Shown here one piece after another: positions 55,640-64,000 of a stretch of 64,000 nt of DNA. The stretch comes from CAITWD01 sp963842065. GTDB lineage: Bacteria > Actinomycetota > Thermoleophilia > Miltoncostaeales > Miltoncostaeaceae. The DNA lies in NCBI GenBank assembly GCA_963842065.1, contig CAWJEW010000004.1, forward strand, positions 62,001-126,000, read 5' to 3'. The notes under the pieces were generated by a model. The model was not told the DNA's origin and made no database searches. It saw nothing but the letters and a program-made list of their open reading frames with translations. The position numbers were made by a program, and so were the translations under genes. How positions within the stretch are numbered: the first letter of the stretch is position 1; each line of letters begins with the position of its first letter.

Positions 55640-57066
55640 CCGGCATCGCGGCGTCGGCGGCGCTCGCAGTGGCCCTCGTGGCGGTGCTGGCCCTCGGTGC
55701 GTTCGTGCCCGCGTTGGGCCGATCGGGGCGGGACACCGCCCGCTTCGCGACGGGCCGTGATCTGCGCGGCCTGCGCATCCGTCGTCCTGAGCCCGGGCGA
55801 ATCAGCCTCGGACGCCAGCGGGGCCGCATCATCGCGATCGAGCGGCGCCACTCGCTGCTGGTGATCGGGCCGCCCCAGACCGGCAAGACCGCCGGCCTGG
55901 CGATCCCGGCGATCCTTGAGTGGCCCGGGCCGGTGCTGGTGACCTCGAGCAAGCCGGACATCCTCGAGGTCACGCGGTCCGCGCGCGGGGACCGCGGCGA
56001 GATCATGGTCTACGACCCGGCGGGCGGTGGCGCCACGGTCGGATGGACGCCGCTGTCCGGTGCCCGCGACTGGACCGGCGCCCTCATCGCGGCACGGGCA
56101 CTGGTCTCCGTGCAGACACCCGGCGTCGTCGGGGCCCTCGACTTCTGGCATTCCGCCGCCGAGAGCGCCCTGGCGCCGATGCTGCGCGCCGCCGCCGAGG
56201 ACGGCGACATGACTCGCCTGGTGGAGTGGCTCGACCGGGGCGAGGATGCGGACCCGGAGATCAATCGCATCCTCGAGTCGATCGGCGACCCGTTGGCCCG
56301 CTCCTCGTGGCGGGCAATCGCGGCCCTGGACCCGCGCACGCGCTCGGGGGTCACCGCCACGGCACGCACCGCCCTCGCCGGATGGTGGGACCCCCACGTC
56401 CTCGCCGCCGCACGCCCGGAGCTGACCCCGCAGCGGCTGATCGGAGGGGCGGGCAGCCTCTACCTGATCGCCCCGACCCACGAGCAGGAGCGGCTGCGCA
56501 ACATCTACACGGCGATCGTCCAGGAGATGACGCGCGCGGTGTATTCGCGCAGGGCACAGACGGGTACCCCGCTCGATCCACCCCTGCTCGTCGTGCTCGA
56601 CGAGGCGGCCCACATCGCGCCGGTACGGGACCTGGCCGCGCTCGCGGCGACCGGACCCGAACCGGGGATCCAGCTCGTGACGATCTTCCACGACCATGCC
56701 CAGATCCAGGCGATCTACGGGCCCCAGGCGGACACGGTGATCGCCAACCACCGCGCGCGGCTGATCCTGCCGGGTGTCGGCGACGCCGACACGCTCGAGC
56801 GGGTCAGCCGTTCCCTCGGTACCGCCCGGCGCACCCGGGTGTCCCGAACCCGCGGGCGGCTCGGGGAGAGCCAGACCGCCACCGACGCCGACCAGCCGCT
56901 GCTCGCGGCGCACGCCCTGCGGGAGCTCTCGCACGGGTCGGGCCTGCTGATCTACGGATCGCGGCCGCCGGTGCGGATCCGCCTGCGGTTCTGGTTCTCC
57001 GATCGCGCGCTGCGGCGCATCTGCCGCGGCGGGCGTCGGTCACACGCGAGCCCGGCCGATGACTGA
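55636..57066 (+). CDS. VirD4/TraG-type coupling protein
   Basis: A 476-residue coupling ATPase that recruits substrates to the channel. One N-terminal membrane segment (AASAALAVALVAVLALGAFVPAL) is followed by Walker A GPPQTGKT (78-85), VTSSKPDILEVTR, VYDPAGGG, WHSAAESALAPML and Walker B LLVVLDEAAHIAP (Asp322-Glu323), then IFHDHAQIQAIYG and ANHRARLILPG, all VirD4/TraG hallmarks. GTG 55636 overlaps the virB4 stop. Its presence means the system handles DNA or protein cargo, yet no relaxase is present in the window. Confidence 0.9.
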   Translation: MTGIAASAALAVALVAVLALGAFVPALGRSGRDTARFATGRDLRGLRIRRPEPGRISLGRQRGRIIAIERRHSLLVIGPPQTGKTAGLAIPAILEWPGPVLVTSSKPDILEVTRSARGDRGEIMVYDPAGGGATVGWTPLSGARDWTGALIAARALVSVQTPGVVGALDFWHSAAESALAPMLRAAAEDGDMTRLVEWLDRGEDADPEINRILESIGDPLARSSWRAIAALDPRTRSGVTATARTALAGWWDPHVLAAARPELTPQRLIGGAGSLYLIAPTHEQERLRNIYTAIVQEMTRAVYSRRAQTGTPLDPPLLVVLDEAAHIAPVRDLAALAATGPEPGIQLVTIFHDHAQIQAIYGPQADTVIANHRARLILPGVGDADTLERVSRSLGTARRTRVSRTRGRLGESQTATDADQPLLAAHALRELSHGSGLLIYGSRPPVRIRLRFWFSDRALRRICRGGRRSHASPADD

Positions 57067-57662
57067 CCCGAGCACGGAACGCCCCCAACCCGAGGTGGAA
57101 CTGGTCATGCAGGCACGCAAACCGCTCGCGGCGGCGCTCGCGGTCGGGATGGCCGGCGACCCCGCACACCCTCACGCTGCGCGGGATCATCACGGGGACG
57201 CCGACGTCCACCAGCCTCGAGATCACGCGCATCGGGCACGGGCGCAACGGCTGCCGGACGACGCCCAAGACCGAGACGATCATGCTGGAGGGCAGTACGA
57301 CGTCCTCGACGCAGTCGAACCCCGGCGCGTCCGCGCCCGTTACCTGCACGGTGCCTGGCGCCGCGACGTCCGGTGTCGCGGGCTCAAGCTTTACCGTCGC
57401 GGTCACGACGGGCCGTGCGCCGCGTCACCACGGACACGGATCGCACCACGGCGCCGGCGGCACGCCCCCCACCACGACGTCGGTGGACGTGCAGTTCGAC
57501 GGCACGACCGTGTTCGTCGATCCCGGGAACCCGTCGGCGACGATCCAGAACATCGCCCACGGGGATCGGCTCATCCTCGTCTGGTCGGCTCCGCCCGGCA
57601 GCGCCCGCGACGACGTGCCCCCTGCCTCGAAGGTTGTCGACCTGGGTCCGCGGACCCCGTAG
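57059..57662 (+). pseudogene. Small exported protein at the end of the secretion operon, one frameshift
   Basis: ATG 57059 overlaps the virD4 stop and starts MTDPSTERPQPEVELVMQARKPLAAALAVG; near 57155 the frame changes and continues TLTLRGIITGTPTSTSLEITRIGHG...CRTTPKTETIMLEG, CTVPGAATSG, a His/Gly-rich stretch and a beta-rich end (VDVQFDGTTVFVDPGN...VDLGPRTP). No family is recognised. The conserved operon position suggests an accessory or secreted component. Confidence 0.5.
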
Positions 57663-57673
57663 GGCCCCCGGAC

Positions 57674-57715
57674 CATGCCGGCGTCCGCGGCTCGCTAGCC
57701 CGCGACGCCGGCATG
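57674..57715. terminator. Bidirectional hairpin between convergent genes
   Basis: CATGCCGGCGTC and GACGCCGGCATG pair perfectly; GCGG/CCGC extends the stem past a one-base bulge. The loop holds the stop codon of the leftward MFS gene, so the hairpin overlaps its 3' end and serves both directions. Confidence 0.65.
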
Positions 57716-59311
57716 CGTCTGTTGCGGCTCGCCCTCCGCGGCCGCGTCGGTGGACCGGGGGATGAGCAGCGAGGTCACCAGCCCGGCCAGCACAAACACG
57801 GCGGCGAGGATGCCGACCGTACGCGTGGCATCCGCGAAGGAGGTGTCGAGGACACCGGACAGCGGCGCGGTCTTCGGCGCCTTGCGGAGCACCGGCAGCA
57901 CCGTGCCGGCCGAGGACTGGACCGAGTCGGCGATCTTGCTCGCCTCGGCGCTGGGCACGCCGGCCCCCTCCAGAGAGCTGGTCGTGTGGCTGGTGATGGC
58001 GATCGACAAGGCCGTGCCGAGGATCGCGGTACCGAGCGCCGACCCGACCTGGCGCAGCGTGGACTGGATGCCCGACGCCTGGCCCGAGCGGTTCGTCGGC
58101 ACCTGCGCCAGCGTGACGTTGGTCAGCTGTGCGGTCGCCAGGCCGACGCCGACGCCGTAGACCGCCAGCGGCGGGACAAAGCGCCACACGGACATGGGCG
58201 CGTGGACGACGAGTGCAAAGCCGGCGATGCCCAGCGTCTCGAGCAGCATCCCGACCCGCACCGTCCAGACCCCGCCGATCTTGAACGAGATGGGCGCGGC
58301 CAGGCCGCCGGCCGCGAAGGCACCGAGCGCCAGCGGCAACAGCGACGCGCCCGTCTGCAGCGGCGAAAGACCGAGCACGTTCTGCAGGAACAGGGGGATG
58401 ACAAACACCAGGCCGAACTCGCCCAGGGAGACGATCAGGATCGTCAGCCCGCCCCACCGAAACGAGCGCAGCGCGAACAGGGTCACGTCGATGAGCGCCG
58501 GGCGGCCACGTTTGGTCAGGTAGAGCAGGCGCCACACGAACCCGCCCAGCAGGATGACGGCCAGGGCGAACGCCCACGGCACGGGCGATCCCGGCAGCGG
58601 CCAGTTCCAGCCGGCAATGCTGAAGGGCGTCTTGACGTGCCACCAACCGTAGCGCTGGCCCTCGATGAGCCCGAACACCAGCGACGCGAACCCGAACGAC
58701 ACCAAGAACACCCCCGGGATGTCTTTGAGTCCGATCGCCTGCTCGTCCCGTGACTCCGGGATCAGCAGGTACCCGAACACCAGGATCGCGAGGCTCACGG
58801 GCAGGTTGAGCAGGAAGATCGCCCGCCACGTCCAGTAGGTCGTCAGGTAGCCGCCCACCAGGGGTCCGAGCGCCGCGGCGCCGGCGATCACCGACCCCCA
58901 GATGCCGAAGGCGATCGGACGCTCCCTGCCGCGGAAGTTCGCATTGACTAGCGAAAGTGAGGTCGGTAGGATCATGGCCCCGCCGACGCCCTGGAGCATG
59001 CGGGCGGTAATCATCATCCCGCCGCTGGTCGCCGCGCCGGCGAACAGCGACGCGGCCGCAAACACGACGACACCGATCATGAACATGCGCCGACGCCCCA
59101 CCCGATCGGCAATCGCCCCGACCGCCACGAGCAGCGCGGCGAAGACGAGCGAGTACGCCGAGTTGATCCACTCGGCCCCGGCGAGGTTCATATGCAGGGC
59201 CGGGACGATCCGCGGCAGGGCCACGTTGACGATCGTCGAGTCGACGATGATCAGCGCCACGCCCATGGCGAGCACGGGCATGATGGCCCAGCGGCGCAGG
59301 TCGCGGTTCAT
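57695..59311 (-). CDS. MFS drug:H+ antiporter, DHA2 (14-helix) family
   Basis: A 538-residue exporter with 14 predicted helices. Motif A is GAIADRVGRRRMFM, the first helix carries the DHA2 signature LIIVDSTIVNVALP, motif C-like GPLVGGYL follows TARMLQGVGGAMILPTSLSL, and WRAIFLLNLPV is the usual helix-6 lead. It exports lipophilic compounds by proton antiport. ATG 59311 is chosen because the first helix begins about ten residues later; a start at 59353 is possible. It is single and divergent from the cytochrome gene. Confidence 0.92.
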   Translation of the reverse strand: MNRDLRRWAIMPVLAMGVALIIVDSTIVNVALPRIVPALHMNLAGAEWINSAYSLVFAALLVAVGAIADRVGRRRMFMIGVVVFAAASLFAGAATSGGMMITARMLQGVGGAMILPTSLSLVNANFRGRERPIAFGIWGSVIAGAAALGPLVGGYLTTYWTWRAIFLLNLPVSLAILVFGYLLIPESRDEQAIGLKDIPGVFLVSFGFASLVFGLIEGQRYGWWHVKTPFSIAGWNWPLPGSPVPWAFALAVILLGGFVWRLLYLTKRGRPALIDVTLFALRSFRWGGLTILIVSLGEFGLVFVIPLFLQNVLGLSPLQTGASLLPLALGAFAAGGLAAPISFKIGGVWTVRVGMLLETLGIAGFALVVHAPMSVWRFVPPLAVYGVGVGLATAQLTNVTLAQVPTNRSGQASGIQSTLRQVGSALGTAILGTALSIAITSHTTSSLEGAGVPSAEASKIADSVQSSAGTVLPVLRKAPKTAPLSGVLDTSFADATRTVGILAAVFVLAGLVTSLLIPRSTDAAAEGEPQQTHAGVAG

Positions 59312-59501
59312 GGTCCCGACCCTATCGGCCGGGATGATCGGGATCGCGGACAACGGCCGCCGAGCGCGCGGGCGCGCACCCCAGACCGGGTTCCCGTCTG
59401 ATGCCCTCGAAATCGGTCAAAAACGTCATCAGGGCAACCCCGGATGCCGGAACCGGAGTTTGTGCCAAGAACGCCCGCAAACCCGGGCGTAGGTTGACCC
59501 C

Positions 59502-60464
59502 ATGCCGGAATCTGAGCACCCCAATCGGTGGTTTGGCGCCAACCCCCAGGCCACCGCTTCCCAGGGGAAAAACCCACACGGTTGGACGCGCGGAACCCCA
59601 GCCACCTGGCGGTCCGCACTCGGCTTGTCCGGTTCATCAAAGGACCGCGAGCCCCCGGAGGGCGGCGGCCACTGGTACCCGGAACCACCCAAGCGCAGGG
59701 GCCCGATCCTGATCGGGCTGCTCGTACTGGCGGTTGTGGGGATCGGGATCGGCTGGCTCATCGGGAACAGCACCAGCAGCTCAAGCAGCAGCGCGAACCT
59801 GTCGGCGACCTACGACCCGACCATCGCCGCCGGCGGGCACGACTTCGTCAACTTCGCCTGCGCCGCCTGCCACGGCATGCAGGGCAAGGGCGGGGCGGAC
59901 CCGACCGTCCCGGTCCTGACGACGGTCGGCCAGAACATGAGCGCAGCCCAGCTCACCAACATCATCACCTACGGCCTCGGCCAGCAGCCCGTTCCGGCGG
60001 GTCAGGGCACCCTCAACCCGGTGACCGGTTCGGCGGGCCCCTTCATGCCCACCTGGAAGAACATCCTGTCCGCGACGCAGATCGCGAGCCTGGTCGCCTA
60101 CATCCAGGCCGGTCTGCCGGCGGTCCCGGGTGCGGTCCTGCAACCGGTGCCGACCGGTCAGGGCGACATCGTCGCCGGCCAGGCACTGTTCATCCATTAC
60201 GGATGCGAGAACTGCCATGGCGGCAACGGCCTCGGTGGCGCGTCCAACCCCAACAACCCCGGCGGCCCGTTGCCGTTCCTCGGCGGTGCCGCCTTCGATC
60301 AGCAGTTCCCGACTGCCGCTGACGTCGAGAGCGTCATCAAGAGCGGCAGCATCCTCGGCGCGGCGCCGATTACGAGCATGCCGCACTGGGGCGGCATCAT
60401 CCCCCAGGCCCAGCTCGACCAACTGGTGGCCTACATCCGCACGCTCCCGGGAGCTCCTTCGTAG
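59502..60464 (+). CDS. Membrane-anchored diheme cytochrome c
   Basis: A 320-residue protein with a ~67-residue hydrophilic cytoplasmic part, one membrane helix (68-88), a poly-Ser spacer and two class I cytochrome c domains. The haem sites are CAACH (120-124) and CENCH (235-239); likely axial Met residues are in GPFMPTW (Met182) and ITSMPHW. Such proteins pass electrons at the outer face of the membrane, often with terminal oxidases, but no oxidase genes are nearby. ATG 59502 opens the only frame; the long N-terminal extension is unusual. A clear terminator follows. Confidence 0.9.
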   Translation: MPESEHPNRWFGANPQATASQGKNPHGWTRGTPATWRSALGLSGSSKDREPPEGGGHWYPEPPKRRGPILIGLLVLAVVGIGIGWLIGNSTSSSSSSANLSATYDPTIAAGGHDFVNFACAACHGMQGKGGADPTVPVLTTVGQNMSAAQLTNIITYGLGQQPVPAGQGTLNPVTGSAGPFMPTWKNILSATQIASLVAYIQAGLPAVPGAVLQPVPTGQGDIVAGQALFIHYGCENCHGGNGLGGASNPNNPGGPLPFLGGAAFDQQFPTAADVESVIKSGSILGAAPITSMPHWGGIIPQAQLDQLVAYIRTLPGAPS

Positions 60465-60472
60465 CGGCACCT

Positions 60473-60514
60473 CGACGGTCAGGGCACACCGGTCCGGTCG
60501 CGCCCTGACCGTCG
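60473..60514 (+). terminator. Perfect 13-bp hairpin after the cytochrome gene
   Basis: CGACGGTCAGGGC pairs with GCCCTGACCGTCG around a 16-base loop, starting 9 bases after the stop. The remaining ~265 bases up to ATG 60780 hold the promoter region of the phosphodiesterase gene and no gene I can support. Confidence 0.7.
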
Positions 60515-60779
60515 CTGCATAGCCGCGGGGCCCACAGCCGGGGTCACCGTGGACTGTCGCGCGCCGCCGCATCAACGGCCGGCCCGCTGCCGCAGATGCC
60601 GCCTGTCCCCGGTCCACCGTCGGCAACCCGCTGATACGTGGTGGACACACGAACGCAACATGCGCGCGAGGCCCGCTCGGGAGAGTGGAGGCGTGGCACG
60701 CAGGCACCCGATGCGCCCCGGAGAGCGGTGTGCCCACGCGTCCGCGAACGGTCATTCCCCTTCCGATCAAAGAACCTCC

Positions 60780-62528
60780 ATGCTTCGCCGCTTTCCCAAG
60801 ACGGCAGTCATTGCCGCAAGCGCCGTCGCCCTGGGTGGCGTCGCGGCCGCCGGTGTGCTCGTCGCGAATTCGGCCGCCACGCAGTCCACCCAGGCCGCGC
60901 GGCTCTCGAGCAGCGTCACGACCAAGGCCTACGGCACGCCGATCGCCGGCCGCCACACGCTGCTGATCAGCGTGGACGGGCTGCACGCCTCGGACTTGGC
61001 CCAGTACATCGCGGAGAACCCGAACTCCACGCTGGCCTGGCTCGCGCGCCGGGGCACGAGGTACCCCAAGGCCCTGACGACCTTCCCCTCGGACTCGTTC
61101 CCGGGCATGGTCGGCCTGGTGACCGGTGGTACCCCCAAGCAGACCGGGATCTACTACGACGTTACCTACAATCGCGCCCTCTACGCGCCGGGCAGCAACT
61201 GCACCGGCAAGCCGGGTACGGTCGTCGCCTACGACGAGACGCTCGACTACAGCACCGACAACCTTTCGGGGACCACCGACCCGACCAAGGGCTTCAACGC
61301 CTCGGCGATCAATCCGGCCAACCTGCCGGAGGCCCTCATCAGCGGGAAGTGCACGGGGATCTACCCCAACAACTACCTGCTCTCCAACACGATCTTTGAG
61401 GTCGCCCACAACGCGGGTCTCTACACCGCCTGGTCGGACAAGCACCCGTCATACCAGATCCTCGAGGGCCCGGATTCGATGAACCCGTCGGGCACCCCCA
61501 CGATCAACGACCTCTACACGCCCGAGATCAACAGCACGATCTCCGCGACCAACGAGCTGACGATCCCGTTCGGCCCGGACAAGGGCCAGATCACGCCCGC
61601 CAACGGGGACTTCACCGAGAGCGTCGACGCCGCGATGGCCTACGACAACACGAAGGTCGAGGCCGTCCTCAACGAGATCAACGGAATGACCTCGACCGGT
61701 GGCACACCTGTCGGCGGCAAGACGGTCCCGTCGATCTTCGGCATGAACTTCCAGGCCGTGAGCGTCGGACAGAAGGTCACCAACGGCGGCTACTACAACA
61801 ACGGCACGACGTTCAGCCCGAATCTCAACCTCGCGTTGGACTTCGTCGACAGCTCGCTCGGCCAGATGGTCGCCGCGCTCAAGGCCGATGGCCTGCTCAA
61901 CTCGACGCAGATCATCATCACCGCCAAGCACGGCCAATCCCCGAAGAACCGCGCGCTCTACCACCGCATCGCCGAGGACAACAGCAGTTACTCCGGCTCG
62001 CTTGCCACCGGCAAGGAGAGCATCGTCGGCTTCCTGAACGCCTACAGCGCCCAGCCGCTGGCCGCCGAGACCTCCGACGACGTCTCGCTCGATTGGTGGC
62101 AGGACCCAGTCAATGGTCCGGGCAACGTGGTCGCGGCGCTGAACGCCGACCCGAACACTGCCAACATCCTGTCGATCGCCCATGTGTACGCGGGCACCGA
62201 GCTCGACAACTTGTTCGGCACGCCCGACGAGAGCACCAACTATCTCGACCCAGGCACACGCGTGCCGGATGTCGTCATCCAGCCGAACCCGGGGGTCACC
62301 TACTCGCTGAGCACCTCCAAGATCGCCGAGCACGGCGGCGGCACGATGGACGACCGCAACGTCGCGCTGCTCGTGGTCAACGGCAACGGCTTCAGCCACG
62401 CCAAGACCGTGTGGGCGAACGTCACCACGACCCAGGTCGCCCCGACGATCCTCGCCTGGCTCGGGCTCAACCCGCAGAGCCTGACCGCGGTCCAGCAGAC
62501 GCACATCACGGTCTTGCCCAAGCACTGA
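60780..62528 (+). CDS. Secreted alkaline-phosphatase-superfamily phosphodiesterase (NPP-like)
   Basis: A 582-residue exported enzyme of the type I phosphodiesterase / nucleotide pyrophosphatase branch. Signal peptide MLRRFPKTAVIAASAVALGGVAAAGVLVA. Metal and nucleophile motifs: LLISVDGLHASDL (Asp66), TTFPSDSFPG (Ser106 at the nucleophile position, where Thr or Ser is usual), TAKHGQSP and AEHGGG for the remaining ligands. The middle has many Asn/Thr-rich loops. It would cleave phosphodiester or phosphate-ester bonds outside the cell, possibly for phosphate acquisition; the substrate is unknown. It starts at ATG 60780 where the signal peptide begins. Confidence 0.85.
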   Translation: MLRRFPKTAVIAASAVALGGVAAAGVLVANSAATQSTQAARLSSSVTTKAYGTPIAGRHTLLISVDGLHASDLAQYIAENPNSTLAWLARRGTRYPKALTTFPSDSFPGMVGLVTGGTPKQTGIYYDVTYNRALYAPGSNCTGKPGTVVAYDETLDYSTDNLSGTTDPTKGFNASAINPANLPEALISGKCTGIYPNNYLLSNTIFEVAHNAGLYTAWSDKHPSYQILEGPDSMNPSGTPTINDLYTPEINSTISATNELTIPFGPDKGQITPANGDFTESVDAAMAYDNTKVEAVLNEINGMTSTGGTPVGGKTVPSIFGMNFQAVSVGQKVTNGGYYNNGTTFSPNLNLALDFVDSSLGQMVAALKADGLLNSTQIIITAKHGQSPKNRALYHRIAEDNSSYSGSLATGKESIVGFLNAYSAQPLAAETSDDVSLDWWQDPVNGPGNVVAALNADPNTANILSIAHVYAGTELDNLFGTPDESTNYLDPGTRVPDVVIQPNPGVTYSLSTSKIAEHGGGTMDDRNVALLVVNGNGFSHAKTVWANVTTTQVAPTILAWLGLNPQSLTAVQQTHITVLPKH

Positions 62529-62556
62529 CGCGCAAGCGTCTGCGACCCGCACACAC

Positions 62557-62602
62557 ACGGGGCCCCCTCCCGACCGAGTATCCGGTCGGGAGGGGGCCCC
62601 GT
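62557..62602. terminator. Perfect 20-bp bidirectional terminator
   Basis: Two exact 20-base inverted arms (ACGGGGCCCC... and ...GGGGCCCCGT) flank a 6-base loop between the convergent phosphodiesterase and glnB genes. It is the strongest hairpin in the window. Confidence 0.8.
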
Positions 62603-62626
62603 TGGCGTTCCGATGGGTGCCGGGGG

Positions 62627-62986
62627 CTACCCCTCCTCGGGGTGCGCCTCCAGGACCACGTCGCCGCGCTCGCCGGTCCGCACGCGGATCGACTCTTCGA
62701 CGTTGAGGACGAAGATCTTTCCGTCGCCCGGGTGGCCGGTCTGCGCCAACTCGAGGATCGCATCGAGGGCACGGTCGACATCCTTGTCGTCCAGCACGAC
62801 TTCCAGCTTGATCTTGGGCCGCAGGAAGATGCCGGCCCGGCGACCGCGATAGTCGTCCGGCGCGCCGGCCTGACGGCCGGACCCCTTGACCTCGCTGACG
62901 CTCATCGAGGGCAGACCCATGTGGGCGAGCCGGTCACGAATCGGTTCGAATGATTCGTGACGAATGAAGGCTTCAATCTTCTTCAT
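62627..62986 (-). CDS. glnB: PII nitrogen regulatory protein lacking the usual T-loop Tyr51
   Basis: A 119-residue PII protein, the trimeric sensor of 2-oxoglutarate, ATP and ADP. It has MKKIEAFIRHE, the T-loop base VKGSGRQ (Gly37, Gln39), DDYRGR (Tyr46), Lys58 and the C-terminal DGKIFVLNVEESIRVRTGE block. Aligned by eye to E. coli GlnB with no gap, the position of Tyr51, the residue uridylylated or adenylylated in many bacteria, is Ala here. Only nine bases separate it from the amt stop, so the two are co-transcribed and the protein most likely gates the ammonium channel. The actinobacterial name glnK would be equally apt. Confidence 0.92.
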   Translation of the reverse strand: MKKIEAFIRHESFEPIRDRLAHMGLPSMSVSEVKGSGRQAGAPDDYRGRRAGIFLRPKIKLEVVLDDKDVDRALDAILELAQTGHPGDGKIFVLNVEESIRVRTGERGDVVLEAHPEEG

Positions 62987-62995
62987 GGCGTGTCC

Positions 62996-64000
62996 CTATT
63001 CCCCCAGTTTGGGCTGCGGCGCGAGCGGGTACTCGAGGCTCTGCTCACCGATGAAGTCCGCTGTCACCTGCTCGCCGTGGATGGCGATGTCACCGTCCAG
63101 GCACTCCTGGTCGGTGTACCGCAGCGACATGAACAGCTTCATCACCCTCAGGATGATAAAGGTCGCCACCGCCGTGAACAGGATCACCCACACCGCTGCC
63201 TGGAACTGGTGGTAGAACTGCGTCCAGCCGGCGCCGTAGAACACACCGCCGACCGAGAAGCTCGAGGTGCTGCCCAACCCGATGTACTCGATCATCTTCG
63301 GGTCGGCCAAAAGACCGACGCCCAGACCGCCAAGGAGACCCGCCAAGCCGTGGGTGTAGACCACGCCGAGGGCGTCGTCGACACGGTTGAAGGGCGGGAT
63401 CCTCGGGCCGACGTGGTTCATCACGGTCCAGACGATCGCCGAACCGAACACGCCGAGCGCGAGCGCGCCGTAGCCGTTGACAAAACCGGCTGCCGGAGTG
63501 ATGCACACCAGACCGACGATCATGCCGTTGACCGCACCGATCAGCGAGGCGCTCCTGCGGGGCGACCACATGTCGAGCAGGACCCAGATGAACATCGCCG
63601 AGGCCGCACACAGGTTCGTGTTCAGCACGGCGGCACCGGCGTCGGCACCCGCAAAGTACGGGTCACCACCGTTGAAGCCGTTCCAACCGAGCCACAGGAA
63701 CCCGGCCCCGAGCGCGACCATCATCATGTTGTTGGGAGCCGCTTCGCGGTCGCCCTTGATGCGCGGGCCGACCACCCATGCGGCAACGAAGCCCGCGACA
63801 CCGGCGGCCAAGTGGATGACATACCCACCGGAGTAGTCCACTGCGCCCTGCATCGCGAAGTAGCCGCCGCCCCACAGCAGGAAGGCGTTGACCGGGTACA
63901 CGAGCGTGCCCCAAAGCGCGACGAAGAGCATCCACGCCTTGAGGCTCATGCGGGTCAGCACGCTACCCAGGAACAACAGCGGCGTGATTGCCGCGAACAC
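62996..64000 (-). CDS. amt: Ammonium transporter, 5' end outside window
   Basis: At least 334 residues of an Amt/MEP/Rh channel; the N-terminal helices lie beyond the window edge. Visible hallmarks are DYSGGYVIHLAAGVAGFVAAW (the conserved D-x-x-G-G-x-x-x-H pattern with a pore His), FLWLGWNGFNGG, NTNLCAASAMFIWVLLDMW and the second pore-His region GVVYTHGLAGLLGGLGVG. It imports ammonium and is normally blocked by PII binding at the cytoplasmic face. glnB follows directly on the same strand. Confidence 0.93.
   Translation of the reverse strand: MFAAITPLLFLGSVLTRMSLKAWMLFVALWGTLVYPVNAFLLWGGGYFAMQGAVDYSGGYVIHLAAGVAGFVAAWVVGPRIKGDREAAPNNMMMVALGAGFLWLGWNGFNGGDPYFAGADAGAAVLNTNLCAASAMFIWVLLDMWSPRRSASLIGAVNGMIVGLVCITPAAGFVNGYGALALGVFGSAIVWTVMNHVGPRIPPFNRVDDALGVVYTHGLAGLLGGLGVGLLADPKMIEYIGLGSTSSFSVGGVFYGAGWTQFYHQFQAAVWVILFTAVATFIILRVMKLFMSLRYTDQECLDGDIAIHGEQVTADFIGEQSLEYPLAPQPKLGE

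Noticed and set aside
44773..57066. Calling the region a defined integrative conjugative element with boundaries
   Set aside because: No integrase, relaxase, attachment-site repeats or tRNA target are visible, and composition does not shift clearly at either side.
1..64000. tRNA, rRNA or CRISPR array
   Set aside because: No T-arm GTTCRA-type element outside coding sequence, no rRNA-like blocks and no regularly spaced direct repeats were found by eye.

Overview
The window is GC-rich (roughly 70%) DNA from a member of the Actinobacteriota. GTG starts, GTGA/ATGA/TGATG gene overlaps, an SCO6880-type secretion ATPase cluster, an LCP protein and DUF4389 fit that phylum. The many secreted carbohydrate-active and repeat proteins suggest a soil lineage, possibly Thermoleophilia/Solirubrobacterales. 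That placement is inference, since no rRNA or tRNA gene is visible.

Layout. 1-9.8 kb: secreted proteins (a partial unknown, a beta-helix repeat protein, a giant Agd3-like deacetylase carrying twelve Ig-like repeats). 9.8-18 kb: a short-chain dehydrogenase, a universal stress protein, then a compact oxidative pentose-phosphate operon (zwf, tal, HAD phosphatase, gnd, pgl) in which every gene after zwf is broken by frameshifts, followed by a membrane-anchored PQQ-type propeller. 18.6-27 kb: FAD oxidoreductase, CE4 deacetylase, a SpoT-like HD hydrolase and broken or partly broken GH16, GH26 and PKD-type secreted proteins. 27-31 kb: a second Agd3-like deacetylase. 31-39.6 kb: a TetR-glycosyltransferase operon with a striking operator, an alpha/beta hydrolase, DUF4389, a second SDR, a Drr-like ABC exporter with a broken permease, a COG4705 remnant and a carboxymuconolactone-decarboxylase-like protein. 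39.8-43 kb: two tandem GH114 endo-alpha-1,4-polygalactosaminidase-like genes and a CE4 protein with substituted metal ligands. 43-57.7 kb: a Tim44-like protein, an ArdC-like antirestriction protein, LCP, a lysozyme-like protein, a sigma factor fused to an anti-sigma zinc finger and membrane segment, and a tightly overlapping type IV secretion-like operon (pilin-like, VirB6-like, SCO6880, VirB4, VirD4). 57.7-64 kb: an MFS exporter, a diheme cytochrome c, a phosphodiesterase, then glnB and amt.

The most interesting theme is carbohydrate. Two Agd3-like (CE18) deacetylases and two GH114 enzymes occur in one window, with CE4, GH16, GH26 and GT1 proteins. In Aspergillus the CE18 and GH114 families work together on galactosaminogalactan, a partly deacetylated GalNAc-containing exopolysaccharide. 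A bacterial counterpart acting on a galactosamine-rich polymer is a reasonable hypothesis.

Caution on sequence quality. Frameshifts and in-frame stops are frequent, many are single-base, and one pair at about 30.36-30.45 kb compensates exactly. Many broken genes may therefore reflect assembly errors rather than decay. All family calls rest on motif reading; no database search was possible.
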